Positions 26,270-34,779 of a DNA stretch of 64,000 nucleotides are shown here, in pieces. This DNA comes from Streptomyces fumanus. Lineage in GTDB: Bacteria > Actinomycetota > Actinomycetes > Streptomycetales > Streptomycetaceae. Position 1 is the stretch's first letter; each line of letters opens with the position of its first letter. The DNA lies in assembly GCF_014655295.1 (NCBI RefSeq), contig NZ_BNBI01000005.1:62001-126000 (forward strand), in the 5' to 3' direction. The notes under the pieces were generated by a model. The model did no database searches. It had not been told where the DNA came from and saw nothing but the letters and a program-made list of their open reading frames with translations. Both the position numbers and the translations under genes were made by a program.

Positions 26270-26917
26270 ATGAGCCCCGGCGCGGCCCTCGCCCGTATCC
26301 GCCTCAACCCCCGCAGCCACGCCGTCCAGCGCGACCTACGCAACGCCACCGACATGCACCGCACCCTGATGCGCCTGGTCCCCGATGGCCTGGGTGACAA
26401 CCCCCGGCAGACGGCCGGGCTCCTGTATCGCCTCGACGCAACCGACACCTCCACCACCCTCTTGGTCCAGGCCGCCGCCCTGGACCCGACACGCCTGCCC
26501 GACGACTACGGCCACGCCGACGTCAAGGACATCACCCCGATGTTCAACGCCCTCAAAAAGGCCCTTGTCATCCGTTACCGCATCGTCGTCAACCCGGTCA
26601 AAACCCAACGTCTGTCCCTGGAGAAGAAGGGCCAGCGCGGTAAACGCATCCCGCTCACCGGCCCGGACGCCGACCAGTGGTGGGCACGCCGCGCCCGCGA
26701 GGCCGGACTGCACCTGACTACTGCGCTGCCCACCCCTGTTGCTGCCGCGCACCGCCGCGGCGACAACTCCGCCGTCGTGCGGCATCACCTGGTGCGCTAC
26801 GACGGCACTGCTATCGTCACCGACCCCGATGCTCTCGCCCAGGCCATACTGGACGGCATCGGACGGGCCAAGTCCTACGGCGCCGGCCTGCTCAGCCTCG
26901 CTCCAGCAGTCATATGA
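26270..26917 (+). CDS. cas6e: Cas6e crRNA endonuclease, locus 2
   Basis: 215 residues from ATG 26270 with AAGGAG eight bases upstream. Cas6e features: ALARIRLNPRS, RNATDMHRTLMRLVPDG with the conserved His, DYGHADVKDITPMF, and the glycine-rich GIGRAKSYGAGLLSLAP. Expected to process the family B/C repeats. Its stop overlaps an ATG of a cas1 stub (ATGA), the normal order cas6e-cas1. Confidence 0.93.
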   Translation: MSPGAALARIRLNPRSHAVQRDLRNATDMHRTLMRLVPDGLGDNPRQTAGLLYRLDATDTSTTLLVQAAALDPTRLPDDYGHADVKDITPMFNALKKALVIRYRIVVNPVKTQRLSLEKKGQRGKRIPLTGPDADQWWARRAREAGLHLTTALPTPVAAAHRRGDNSAVVRHHLVRYDGTAIVTDPDALAQAILDGIGRAKSYGAGLLSLAPAVI

Positions 26918-27015
26918 GCCCATCTTGCGATGGCGAGGCCCGCGCGCGCCTGGCCGCACTCACCCTGGCCAGGGCTCTGGGTGCCGCGGACTTGCTCTCC
27001 TTCCTGTACCTACCG
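26914..27015 (+). pseudogene. cas1 stub, truncated into CRISPR repeats
   Basis: Starting at the ATG that overlaps the cas6e stop, codons read ARARLAALTLARALGAADLL then SFLYLP, matching the first ~33 residues of Cas1e (RRRLAAPTVAMLPRFADSLSFLYL in locus 1). The similarity stops inside the first degenerate repeat at 27004. Locus 2 therefore has no adaptation genes of its own. Confidence 0.8.
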
Positions 27016-27458
27016 CGTCGGCGGGAGGACCTCGTCGCGCTGCGCAACGTCGACCAGGCCATCGGATTACTCCCGCGTCGGCGGGGACGACGGACCCACG
27101 GAACTCGAACCGGCATCCGGTGACGGTCACCCCCGAGTCGGCGGGGAGAACGAATGTCTACTCATGGACACTCATGGTCAGGCGGTCCTTCCCGCCGACG
27201 CGGGACTGATCCGATGGAGTCCGGGACCGCGTTGCGCAGTTCCTCGCCCCATTCTGCCGACGCGGGGGTGATCCGAAGCCGCCCAGCCCGGACAACCCGC
27301 GGCTGGAGTCCGCTCCGCCGACGCGGGGTGGTCCGCCGGGCACGTTGACCGCCGCGGTGATGGTGGTCTCCCTCCCGCCGACGCGGGGGTGGTCCGACGA
27401 GCCGGTGGTGGAACATCCGGGCGAAGTGGTCCTTCCCCCGCCGACGCGGGGGTGGTCC
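27004..27458. CRISPR. Degenerate mirror-image CRISPR array: 3 repeats one way, 5 the other
   Basis: Three family-B-like repeats at 27004, 27064 and 27124 (CGCGTCGGCGGG core, same orientation as array B) are followed, after 33 bases (27152-27184), by five repeats in the opposite orientation at 27185, 27247, 27308, 27368 and 27429 (CCGCCGACGCGGG core, family C). Every unit differs from consensus, lengths vary 27-30 and periods 60-63, so it is probably inactive. It starts inside the cas1 stub and ends just before a broken gene. Confidence 0.88.
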
Positions 27459-27478
27459 GTGCGCCGGAGGGGCACCTG

Positions 27479-27760
27479 CGGCGTCCTGGTGGTCCGCAAC
27501 ACCTCCGGCGAGCTGGAGTAACTGCGCACCGACCGAGACGACTCCGACGCCGGGCGCGCCATGATCGAACGGGCCCGCGCGCTCGTTGGGCACCGGCTGC
27601 GGGTGTACCGCGTCAACGAGCAGATGACCGGTAACCCCAAGATGCAGGTCCGCACCGTCGTCCACCTGACCGACTACAGCCCGGACACCGACCCGGTGCA
27701 CGAGCACAGCGCGAATCGCCCCGTCTGGAGGGCCCGCTGCTACCGTCCATCGCGGACGTG
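27479..27760 (+). pseudogene. Fragment of an actinomycete plasmid/ICE-type hypothetical protein
   Basis: Codons read GVLVVRNTSGELE, a TAA stop, then LRTDRDDSDAGRAMIERARALVGHR and VYRVNEQM...KMQVRTVVHL. This coherent protein-like sequence is interrupted by one stop at 27520-27522 and lost on the left in the last CRISPR repeat. I recall similar short proteins near integrative-element genes but cannot name a family. Confidence 0.5.
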
Positions 27761-28640
27761 TCGGTGCTGTCGCTGGACGTAAGTCACGAGGCAATACGCA
27801 TCGACGTCTGTAGTACGGCGGCCGGGGCGGCATGCCCGGACCGTGGGAGCGCGTCGGCCCGGTTGCACAGCTCTTACCTGCGGTTTCCTGCGGACGTTCC
27901 GAGTGGGGAACGTCTGATGGTCCTCCCAGTGCGAGTCCGGCGGTTCTTCTGTCCGGAGTCTTCGTGTGCTCGGCGGACGTTCGCTGAGCAGATGCCGGGG
28001 CCGACTCGGCGGCACAGCAGGTGGACGGAGCGGTTACCGGCGACTCTCGCCGCGGTGGGACTTGCCCTCGCTGGCTGGCCCGGCGCCCGGATGCAGGCAT
28101 TCGGGGTGGCCATCAGCCGCAGCGCGGTGTTGCGTCTGCTCAATGCTTCGCCCGAAACCGATGTCCCGGCCCGGCGGGTGGTGGGTGTTGGTGAGTACGC
28201 CACACGCGAAGGACGGGTCTACGGCACCGTGCTCGTTGACGTCGAGACCTGTCGGCCAGTCGATATGCGGCCTGACCGGGAAGCGTCCAGCCTGGCCGCA
28301 TGGCTGGTGAAGCGTCCCGGGATCGAGATCGTCTGCCGGGACCGCGCGCCGTTCTTCGCGCTAGGCGCCACGGCCGGGGCACCCCAGGCGACGCAGGTCG
28401 CCGACCGCTGGCATCTGTGGCACAACCTCGGGGAGGCCGCTGAGCGGGCTGTCGCCCGCCACCGCCAGTGCCTTTGCGTTCTGGTTCCCGACCGCGAGGG
28501 GAAGGTCGATGAACCGGCGCCGTCCGAAGAGAAGGCTGACTCCCATGGCGGAGGGAGTGGTTCGACGGTGCGTCGGCGCCGTGTGCGGCAGCGCCCCTCA
28601 GAGACCAGGCGGCGGTACATGACCTGGTGCAGTGAACCTT
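27758..28640 (+). pseudogene. ISL3-family transposase, decayed
   Basis: From 27758 the frame shows the ISL3 zinc-binding N-terminus (CPDRGSASARLHS, VRVRRFFCPESSCARRTFAEQM), helical linker (PATLAAVGLALAG) and the DDE core start VVGVGEYATREGRVYGTVLVDVET, where the usual GVDDFA has become GVGEYA, losing the catalytic Asp. QVADRWHLWHNLGEA is present. After ~28590 the sequence no longer matches, and family members are about 100-150 residues longer. No inverted repeats were found. Confidence 0.82.
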
Positions 28641-28846
28641 CATCGGCGCGTACCCGTTCACGATCTCCCGCGCCCGGTCCACTACAGACGGCCACCGCAT
28701 CCGCTCACGCGCCATATCGGTACTTGTACCCTTTCCCGCGCGGCCGCCCCACGACACGGAGGGATCTCTCCCCTCGGCTGTCGCGGGGGAAGACGTGTCG
28801 TCGTCCGGGATGGCTTTGCCCGCACAGGTTGACTTGCAGGCGTACA

Positions 28847-28892
28847 GCGTCCTTCGGTTGCGGCGGCTCAGCCGCCCCAACCGAAGGACGCG
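28847..28892. terminator. Strong hairpin after the immunity-like gene
   Basis: Arms GCGTCCTTCGGTTG and CAACCGAAGGACGC enclose a second stem of GGCGGC / GCCGCC with a TCA loop. It lies ten bases past the stop of the 28902-29549 gene on the minus strand and also caps the ISL3 remnant from the other side. Confidence 0.8.
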
Positions 28893-28901
28893 GGACAAGA
28901 G

Positions 28902-29549
28902 TCAGGAGTACTCGCCGCGTTGTGCCCGGCGCAGGATGTCGCGTTCCCGGCCGACCCGGATGTCGAGTGAGTCCTCGCGGTCGATGACGATGGTGTCATC
29001 GGCCGGCTGATCCCGTACCTGAGCGCCGTAGGCGTCTGTCGCTCTGAGCAGGGACGCGTCCTGGTGTGCGGCGGGCCAGCTCTGGATCAGGTACGACTCC
29101 ACGACTTCGTCCACCGTGGTGTGGTCGACGGCCCTGTCCCTGCCACGCGCGTGGACGCGCAGACGGTAGGAGCCGGGACCCTGGGAGGCCAGCGAGGGCA
29201 GATCCGCGGGATCGTCCATGAAGGGCGTCACGAGCAGCTCCCCGGAGAGCGAATGGCAGGAGATCTCAGCGATCTCTTCCCAGCCTCGGGCAGGGGCGGG
29301 CCGCCGAGTGTGCGACTCGACGGTGACCCGGACGTCTCCGGTGTGGATCCCGGTGGCCACCTCGATGGCTCCGCCGTCGGCGGACACCAGGCCGGTGCGG
29401 CTGGTGTCGAGGTCGTCGGCCACAGGTCCTTGCGGGTCTGTGATCTGGAAGAGGTGGTACTCGGCGTGCACCAGGGCTGTGCCGGTACGGGCTGGCTCGT
29501 TCACGGTGGCCTCGTCTGGTGGCATCTGGCTGGGGTCTACCTGATCCAT
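28902..29549 (-). CDS. Probable immunity partner of the adjacent NucA/NucB-type DNase (ComJ-like)
   Basis: 215 residues, acidic, no signal peptide or membrane segment, so cytoplasmic. ATG 29549 lies 13 bases inside the end of the DNase gene, tight coupling typical of toxin-immunity pairs. The core (ALVHAEYHLFQITDP, GLVSADGGAIEVATGIHTGDV, WEEIAEISCHSLSGELLV, GPGSYRLRVHARGRD) is beta-rich and resembles the ComJ-type inhibitor of Bacillus NucA in layout and position. That link is inference from context and weak pattern similarity. Ends before a strong terminator. Confidence 0.68.
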   Translation of the reverse strand: MDQVDPSQMPPDEATVNEPARTGTALVHAEYHLFQITDPQGPVADDLDTSRTGLVSADGGAIEVATGIHTGDVRVTVESHTRRPAPARGWEEIAEISCHSLSGELLVTPFMDDPADLPSLASQGPGSYRLRVHARGRDRAVDHTTVDEVVESYLIQSWPAAHQDASLLRATDAYGAQVRDQPADDTIVIDREDSLDIRVGRERDILRRAQRGEYS

Positions 29550-31045
29550 ACCAGGAACCGGTCGCCTTCCAGGACGCGGCTGTAGGTGTAGAAGCCCTTG
29601 AGAGCCTTGCCTGCATCAGTGTTCTGTCCGGCATCGACCATGCGGCGGCTGAACTTGCCGCTGCCGTACTTCGCGCCCTGCCAGGTGCTGGCGAAGGCGT
29701 ACTCGTCACAGGACTTGCCCGGCGGGCGCTGCAGGCTCGACGGGCACGCCTTCTCCCGGTTCTCCGTGATCTTCTTGCGGTCGGTGAGCCGTGTCAGGTA
29801 GTCCGTCGTACCGTACTTGCCGGGCAGACCGGTGGCCTGGGCGTCTTTGATGTGCTCAGCTACCTCCGGCCACGGCCCGGTCAAGCTGTAGCTGATCACC
29901 GGCACAGCCGCGACGTTCACGCAGCCGACTTGGCGAGGAGCGCCAGGCAGTGCATTGTCGCAGCGGACATCCACGGTGGCGAGCTTGGTGGGCTCGGAGG
30001 GCGCCGCCCACTGAGAATTGGTGAACGTCCACTTCGCGACGCTCCGGCCCGTTCCTCGCTGCTTACTGGCAGCCGTGTTGATAGTGGTATCGATGAAGAA
30101 CTGCCCGTAGGACTCGGAGGTCTTGGAGATCGTCTGTGACGGGAAGCTCTTGTTGACGACCTTGCACTTGCCGATACACGAGGCGCTCCCTGACACCTTG
30201 GTGCCATTTACCCCCCGCCCCCATCGCTTCGTCTCCAGCAGTTTCACCTGGTAGGCCCACGTCTTGCTGTCACGGGCCGAGAAGGAGTAGCCGATGACTA
30301 TGTAGGTGATGCCGCCCACTGTGCGGCCCGTGCGCACATCGATGACATTCAACCCACTGCGCCAGATGCCACAGCCGCGCAGGCGCTCGATGTACCACGT
30401 GGAGTCCACTCCGGCGTCGATGCACCACTTGGGCTCCTTCCACGGTGTGCGCTTGGCCGCCTCGGCCGCGGCAGCCGACTCGTCGGCCGGTGCAGTCGAC
30501 GCCGCCTCTTCGGCCCCATCCTGCGTCGTGTCCTGCGATCCTGCCTGTCCGGCGTCCGGTATGTCGGCCAGGACAGCCGCCTCGGCCGCAGAGGTGTCGA
30601 CAGCAGTTTCGAGTTGCGACAGAGCAGCCCGTTCGTCAGTGCTGAGCTCGATGGCCGGCTCCAGGGACGACCCGCAGGCCGCGAACTGTGCCCAGGGAGT
30701 CCCGGCAACATCTTCCACTTGCTTGTCGCAGGCGGCCCTCTGCCCGGCAGCCAGCCCTACGTGCTCTCCGTCCTCTGCGATTTCCGGTGCCACCTCCCGT
30801 TCCTTGACCGTACTGTCCGCGCCCAGAACCAGTTCTTCCTCCGACGGTGCGGCATCCGGGTCTTCGTCAGTTTCTCCCGGCTCCAGTGACGCATCGTCAG
30901 CGAGGGCATCGGTAGGGGGCACACCCATGGTCAGCGAAGTGTCCATCCCCGTGTCCGGCTCGCCTGCCGCCTGCGCAACGCCCAGATGGCTGCCCAGCAG
31001 CCCCAGCGTCACAGCACCCACTGCCAGTAGCATTTTCGGTCTCAA
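29537..31045 (-). CDS. Secreted NucA/NucB-domain DNase, probable toxin
   Basis: TTG 31045 is preferred: AGGGGGC seven bases upstream and the product starts with Arg-Lys then LLAVGAVTLGLLGSHLGVAQA, a clean signal peptide with A-x-A cleavage. 502 residues. After an acidic, Ala-rich N-terminal half (~30-230) comes a Cys-containing middle (WCIDAGVDSTWYIERLRGCGIW) and the C-terminal NucA/NucB nuclease pattern: ACPSSL...KSCDEYAFASTWQGAK, then RMVDAGQNTDAGKAL and DRFLVWI. NucA/NucB enzymes are extracellular or sporulation DNases; the coupled partner gene suggests a contact- or secretion-dependent antibacterial effector. Confidence 0.82.
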   Translation of the reverse strand: MRPKMLLAVGAVTLGLLGSHLGVAQAAGEPDTGMDTSLTMGVPPTDALADDASLEPGETDEDPDAAPSEEELVLGADSTVKEREVAPEIAEDGEHVGLAAGQRAACDKQVEDVAGTPWAQFAACGSSLEPAIELSTDERAALSQLETAVDTSAAEAAVLADIPDAGQAGSQDTTQDGAEEAASTAPADESAAAAEAAKRTPWKEPKWCIDAGVDSTWYIERLRGCGIWRSGLNVIDVRTGRTVGGITYIVIGYSFSARDSKTWAYQVKLLETKRWGRGVNGTKVSGSASCIGKCKVVNKSFPSQTISKTSESYGQFFIDTTINTAASKQRGTGRSVAKWTFTNSQWAAPSEPTKLATVDVRCDNALPGAPRQVGCVNVAAVPVISYSLTGPWPEVAEHIKDAQATGLPGKYGTTDYLTRLTDRKKITENREKACPSSLQRPPGKSCDEYAFASTWQGAKYGSGKFSRRMVDAGQNTDAGKALKGFYTYSRVLEGDRFLVWIR

Positions 31046-31598
31046 GTTGTAGCCCCCTGTTTGGTCAGCACAGCGCGAACCCACCACTCGCGTGGCATGT
31101 CCGCGCCGGGTCGACCCGATCAAAGCACAGGGCAGTGACAGAGGCGTGAGGGAATAGCCCTCCACCGCAAGTAACAGGCCATCTGCTGGGCTGTTCAGGT
31201 CTGAACCGTTGAGTGGATAACGAGCTGGTGCGTGATAGCGGGTGAGGCGTCGGGCCGGGCAGGTGACAGGATCCGGGTGTGACGATCACGGGCACCAACT
31301 CGTTAGATGCTCAGTGGCCGGTGCGGGCATCTATGTTCGCGTTCGTCGAGAGTTCCCCACTCCGTCTTCACAAGTGTCAGCTCGTGCTGTAGTCCACGCG
31401 CCAGGTCTAGCGTGCGAATTACGAGGACAAGCCCCAAGTTGGCTGGTCGTCGCGTCGGGGCCCTTCTCCTCGTGCTCTGTATCGCCGGCGACTTCACCCG
31501 CTACGACGTGCATGCCGTGTGCGAGCACCGGCGCTCGATCGACCAATGCCGCAAAGTTAAGGCCCCGATGGCAATGTCAAGGGGTTCGTGAGATGTGG
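31046..31598. other. 553 bases without a recognisable gene
   Basis: The first part is the upstream region of the DNase gene. Beyond it, short frames on both strands lack family signatures and ribosome binding sites; likely decayed mobile-element DNA up to the IS4 leader. Confidence 0.5.
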
Positions 31599-31656
31599 CA
31601 GGGCCTCTGCTATCCAGGGGATCGACCAAGATCTTCCTGAGAGAGCAGAGGCCCTG
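31599..31656 (+). promoter_or_regulatory. Hairpin covering the IS4 transposase start
   Basis: CAGGGCCTCTGCT (31599-31611) is exactly complementary to AGCAGAGGCCCTG (31644-31656), whose last base is the first base of the GTG start. Such a 13-bp stem would mask the initiation region on transcripts reading in from outside, as known for IS10 and IS50. It may instead include the terminal inverted repeat of the element. Confidence 0.55.
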
Positions 31657-32310
31657 TGGCCCAGTTTGTCACGGGCGGCACGCCTGACGTGTTCGCGCCC
31701 GGTCACATCGGCGAGTTAACCCAAGTCATCCCACCGGAGCTGGTAGATGCGGTGGTGGAGGAGACCCGAGCCCGCGAGAAACGATTGCGGAGTCTGCCAT
31801 CCCGAGTCGGGGTCTACTTCGTCCTGGCTCTCGGCCTGTTCGAGCATCTGGGTGCCCAGCTGGTCTGGGACAAACTCGTAGCAGGGCTGAGCGGCAACGT
31901 GCCACGGCCGTCCGAGAAGGCACTTCGTGATCTGCGCCGGGCGGGTGGGCATCGCCCCTCTGCAGCGGCTCTTCGACGTGCTGGCGGGCCCGCTGGCCCA
32001 GCCCTCCACCCCTGGAGTGCGCTACCGCCGTTGGCGCACGGTCGCATTCGACGGATGCGGAAGCCTGTCGGTCCCCGACCACGAGCGCAACAGGTCCTGG
32101 CTCGGCCGGACGGTACGACGCCATGGCCCGGCGGGTTACCCCCGGCTGATACTGATGACGCTGTGCGAGACAGGCACCCGCGGCCTGATCGCAGCAACCT
32201 TCGGCCCCGCCGTCAAAGCCGAGAGCGACTACGCCCGGGAACTGACCGGCCACCTCACCCCGGACATGCTCCTTCTGGCAGACCGCGCATTCGACGGCAA
32301 CGAGCGCCGA
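31656..32310 (+). pseudogene. IS4-family transposase, frameshifted and truncated
   Basis: GTG 31656 begins the IS4 N-terminal domain (DVFAPGHIGELTQVIPPELV, RVGVYFVLALGLFEHLGAQLVW). One extra G near 31939 shifts the frame; the second frame (from 31927) continues RVGIAPLQRLFDVLAG, AFDGCGSLSVPDHERN with the first catalytic Asp and LLLADRAFDGNE with the second. The sequence then ends at ~32310, 18 bases before CRISPR array B, so the final Glu region is missing. Confidence 0.88.
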
Positions 32311-32327
32311 ACGCCGGGTCGACTGCC

Positions 32328-33328
32328 GGAACCCCCGTCGGTGGGACGGACAGGACGAGGGCGTAGACGACGCGGGCGATGCTCGGAACACCCCGGCGTC
32401 GGTGGGACAGACGCCCACTCGGCGACGCCGGCCGCCGTGACCTGCGGAACACCCCCGCGTCGGCGGGACGGACTGCTCAAGTCCCAGGCGGGCCCAGTTG
32501 TCGTGCGGAACACCCCCGCGTCGGCGGGACGGACCCCCCGCGCACACTACGCGGGGGCCCGGTCGCGGGAACACCCCCGCGTCGGCGGGACGGACGGCGT
32601 CGGAGTCACCAACCAGGCCACCACCGGCGGAACATCCCCGCGTCGGCGGGACGGACGGGACGCGGTAGCCGATGGAGAATGCGGCCTGCGGAACACCCCC
32701 GCGTCGGCGGGACGGACCAGCCGGGCCCGGAGATCACCCACTGTCCAGCCCGGAACACCCCCGCGTCGGCGGGACGGACCAGATCAGGCTGGACCCGGCG
32801 TAGTACGACTGCGGAACACCCCCGCGTCGGCGGGACGGACATGAGGGCCAGCAGGGACGACGCGGACGAGGGCGGAACACCCCCGCGTCGGCGGGACGGA
32901 CCGTCCGGAGCGGCAGTCGGCGAACAGCTTCTCCGAAACACCCGCGCGTCGGCGGGACGGACAGCAGGGTCCGCATGTCCGTCAGCGACCGGTTCGGAAC
33001 ACCCCCGCGTCGGCGGGACGGACGCCGCACCGGTGTTCCACGAGGTCAACGCCCTCGGAACACCCCCGCGTCGGCGGGACGGACACCATGATCAGGTTGG
33101 GGGCGCCGCCCTTGAGCGTAACACCCCCGCGTCGGCGGGACGGACTGAACGAGGGCCGGCTCCCGGCGCGGGCCCGGCGGAACACCCCCGCGTCGGCGGG
33201 ACGGACACCAGCGCGGTACGAAGGCGTGCCGGGGAACGCGGAACACCCCCGCGTCGGCGGGACGGACATGAGGGCCAGCAGGGACGACGCGGACGAGGGC
33301 GGAACACCCCCGCGTCGGCGGGACGGAC
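32328..33328 (-). CRISPR. Type I-E CRISPR array B, 17 repeats
   Basis: 28-base repeats (begin GGAACACCCCCGCG, end GGCGGGACGGAC) at 32328 (four bases short), 32385 and then every 61 bases to 33301, with one 62-base step at 32690-32752. The I-E orientation rule (GTCCGT...GTGTTCC) puts the transcript on the minus strand, leader end at the right; degenerate units at 32328 and 32385 fit a left trailer. Others with changes: 32629 (ACATCC), 32935, 33118 (GTAACA). The spacers at 32841-32873 and 33268-33300 are identical. The right end meets array C after 33 bases. Confidence 0.96.
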
Positions 33329-33361
33329 CGGCCGTCGCGGTCGACGAACAGCCACTGCCCC

Positions 33362-34736
33362 GTCCTTCCCGCCGACGCGGGGGTGTTCCGGAAGTGGCCC
33401 ACGTCGTCGCGGTCCTCGCGGAGTCCTTCCCGCCGACGCGGGGGTGGTCCGTCTGGCACTCCACCGCCCGGGCCTTCCGTAGCGTCCTTCCCGCCGACGC
33501 GGGGATGGTCCGTCGATCAGCGGCTGGTACCAGAGCGGGATAGCGTCCTTCCCGCCGACGCGGGGGTGGTCCGCAGTGTGATCGGCAGCTTCGGTGCCTG
33601 GCGTGGTCCTTCCCGCCGACGCGGGGGTGGTCCGCTGTTGCCGGCCACCGTCATCACGTTGGGGCCGTCCTTCCCGCCGACGCGGGGGTGGTCCGGTCGA
33701 CCTCCTCGCCTTCCTCGGTCCGGTCTCTCCCCGTCCTTCCCGCCGACGCGGGGGTGGTCCGCCGAAATCCGCACCGCCACGGAGATTGCCGTCGTCCTTC
33801 CCGCCGACGCGGGGGTGGTCCGTTCGCCGACTTCCCCGCGATCCTCATGCCTGCGTCCTTCCCGCCGACGCGGGGGTGGTCCGCAGGTGGCTGGCGGGGC
33901 GGCTATGGCGGCGGGGTCCTTCCCGCCGACGCGGGGGTGGTCCGGCCGCCGGGGATTCCTCGTCGACGTCGGCGTCGTCCTTCCCGCCGACGCGGGGGTG
34001 GTCCGCGTCCTTGAACCCGCCGCCCGCAGCGTCCCCGGTCCTTCCCACCGACGCGGGGGTGGTCCGGCGCCGTCAGGCAGCGCCAGCGGTCAGCGGGTGT
34101 CCTTCCCGCCGACGCGGGGGTGGTCCGGTCTCCTCGTCAGTCTTCGGATTGGTCGGGAGGTCCTTCCCGCCGACGCGGGGGTGGTCCGGCACTGACCGTC
34201 CGCCAGCCCTATGCGGGGGCGTCCTTCCCGCCGACGCGGGGGTGGTCCGGTAGTCATGCTCACACTCGACCGCGCCTGTCATTCCTTCCCGCCGACGCGG
34301 GGGTGGTCCTCGCTCCTGCCTGGCCGCGACCGCGCGTACGTCGTCCTTCCCGCCGACGCGGGGGTGGTCCGGCGCCTACGCGCGCAACGTGGTGCTGCCC
34401 AAGGTCCTTCCCGCCGACGCGGGGGTGGTCCGCACGTCACCGTCAGCCACGGCGGCGGCCTCGCGTCCTTCCCGCCGACGCGGGGGTGGTCCGGAGAACG
34501 ACCACGGCTGCGACGCGGGCCGGTAGTCCTTCCCGCCGACGCGGGGGTGGTCCGACGACACCGATCAGCGTCAGGATCGATCCGACGTCCTTCCCGCCGA
34601 CGCGGGGGTCGTCCGGAGACCGGGGCCAAGGTGACCGCCCAGGTCCTGTCCTTCCCGCCGACGCGGGGGTGGTCCGCCTGGCGGGAGATCCGCCGCGAGC
34701 GCCCCGACGTCCTTCCCGCCGATGCGGGGGTGGTCC
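33362..34736 (+). CRISPR. Type I-E CRISPR array C, 23 repeats, head-to-head with array B
   Basis: 28-base repeats (begin GTCCTTCCCGCC, end GCGGGGGTGGTCC) every 61 bases from 33362 to 34709, with one 66-base step (33667-33733) caused by a 38-base spacer. Orientation gives plus-strand transcripts with crRNA handle GTGGTCCG. Compared with the complement of repeat B, the C repeat differs at two fixed positions (base 5 G to T, base 25 T to G). The first unit (33362) is chimeric: C-type at base 5, B-type (GTGTTCC) at base 25. Variants at 33484, 34038, 34282, 34587 and 34709. Confidence 0.96.
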
Positions 34737-34779
34737 GATCACGCGCGACGGAACTGGCCGTTACCAGATAGCCGCGGCG

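Noticed and set aside
32379..34771. Repetitive frames over arrays B and C
   Set aside because: Translated CRISPR repeats (TPPRRRDG / SFPPTRGWS patterns), not proteins.
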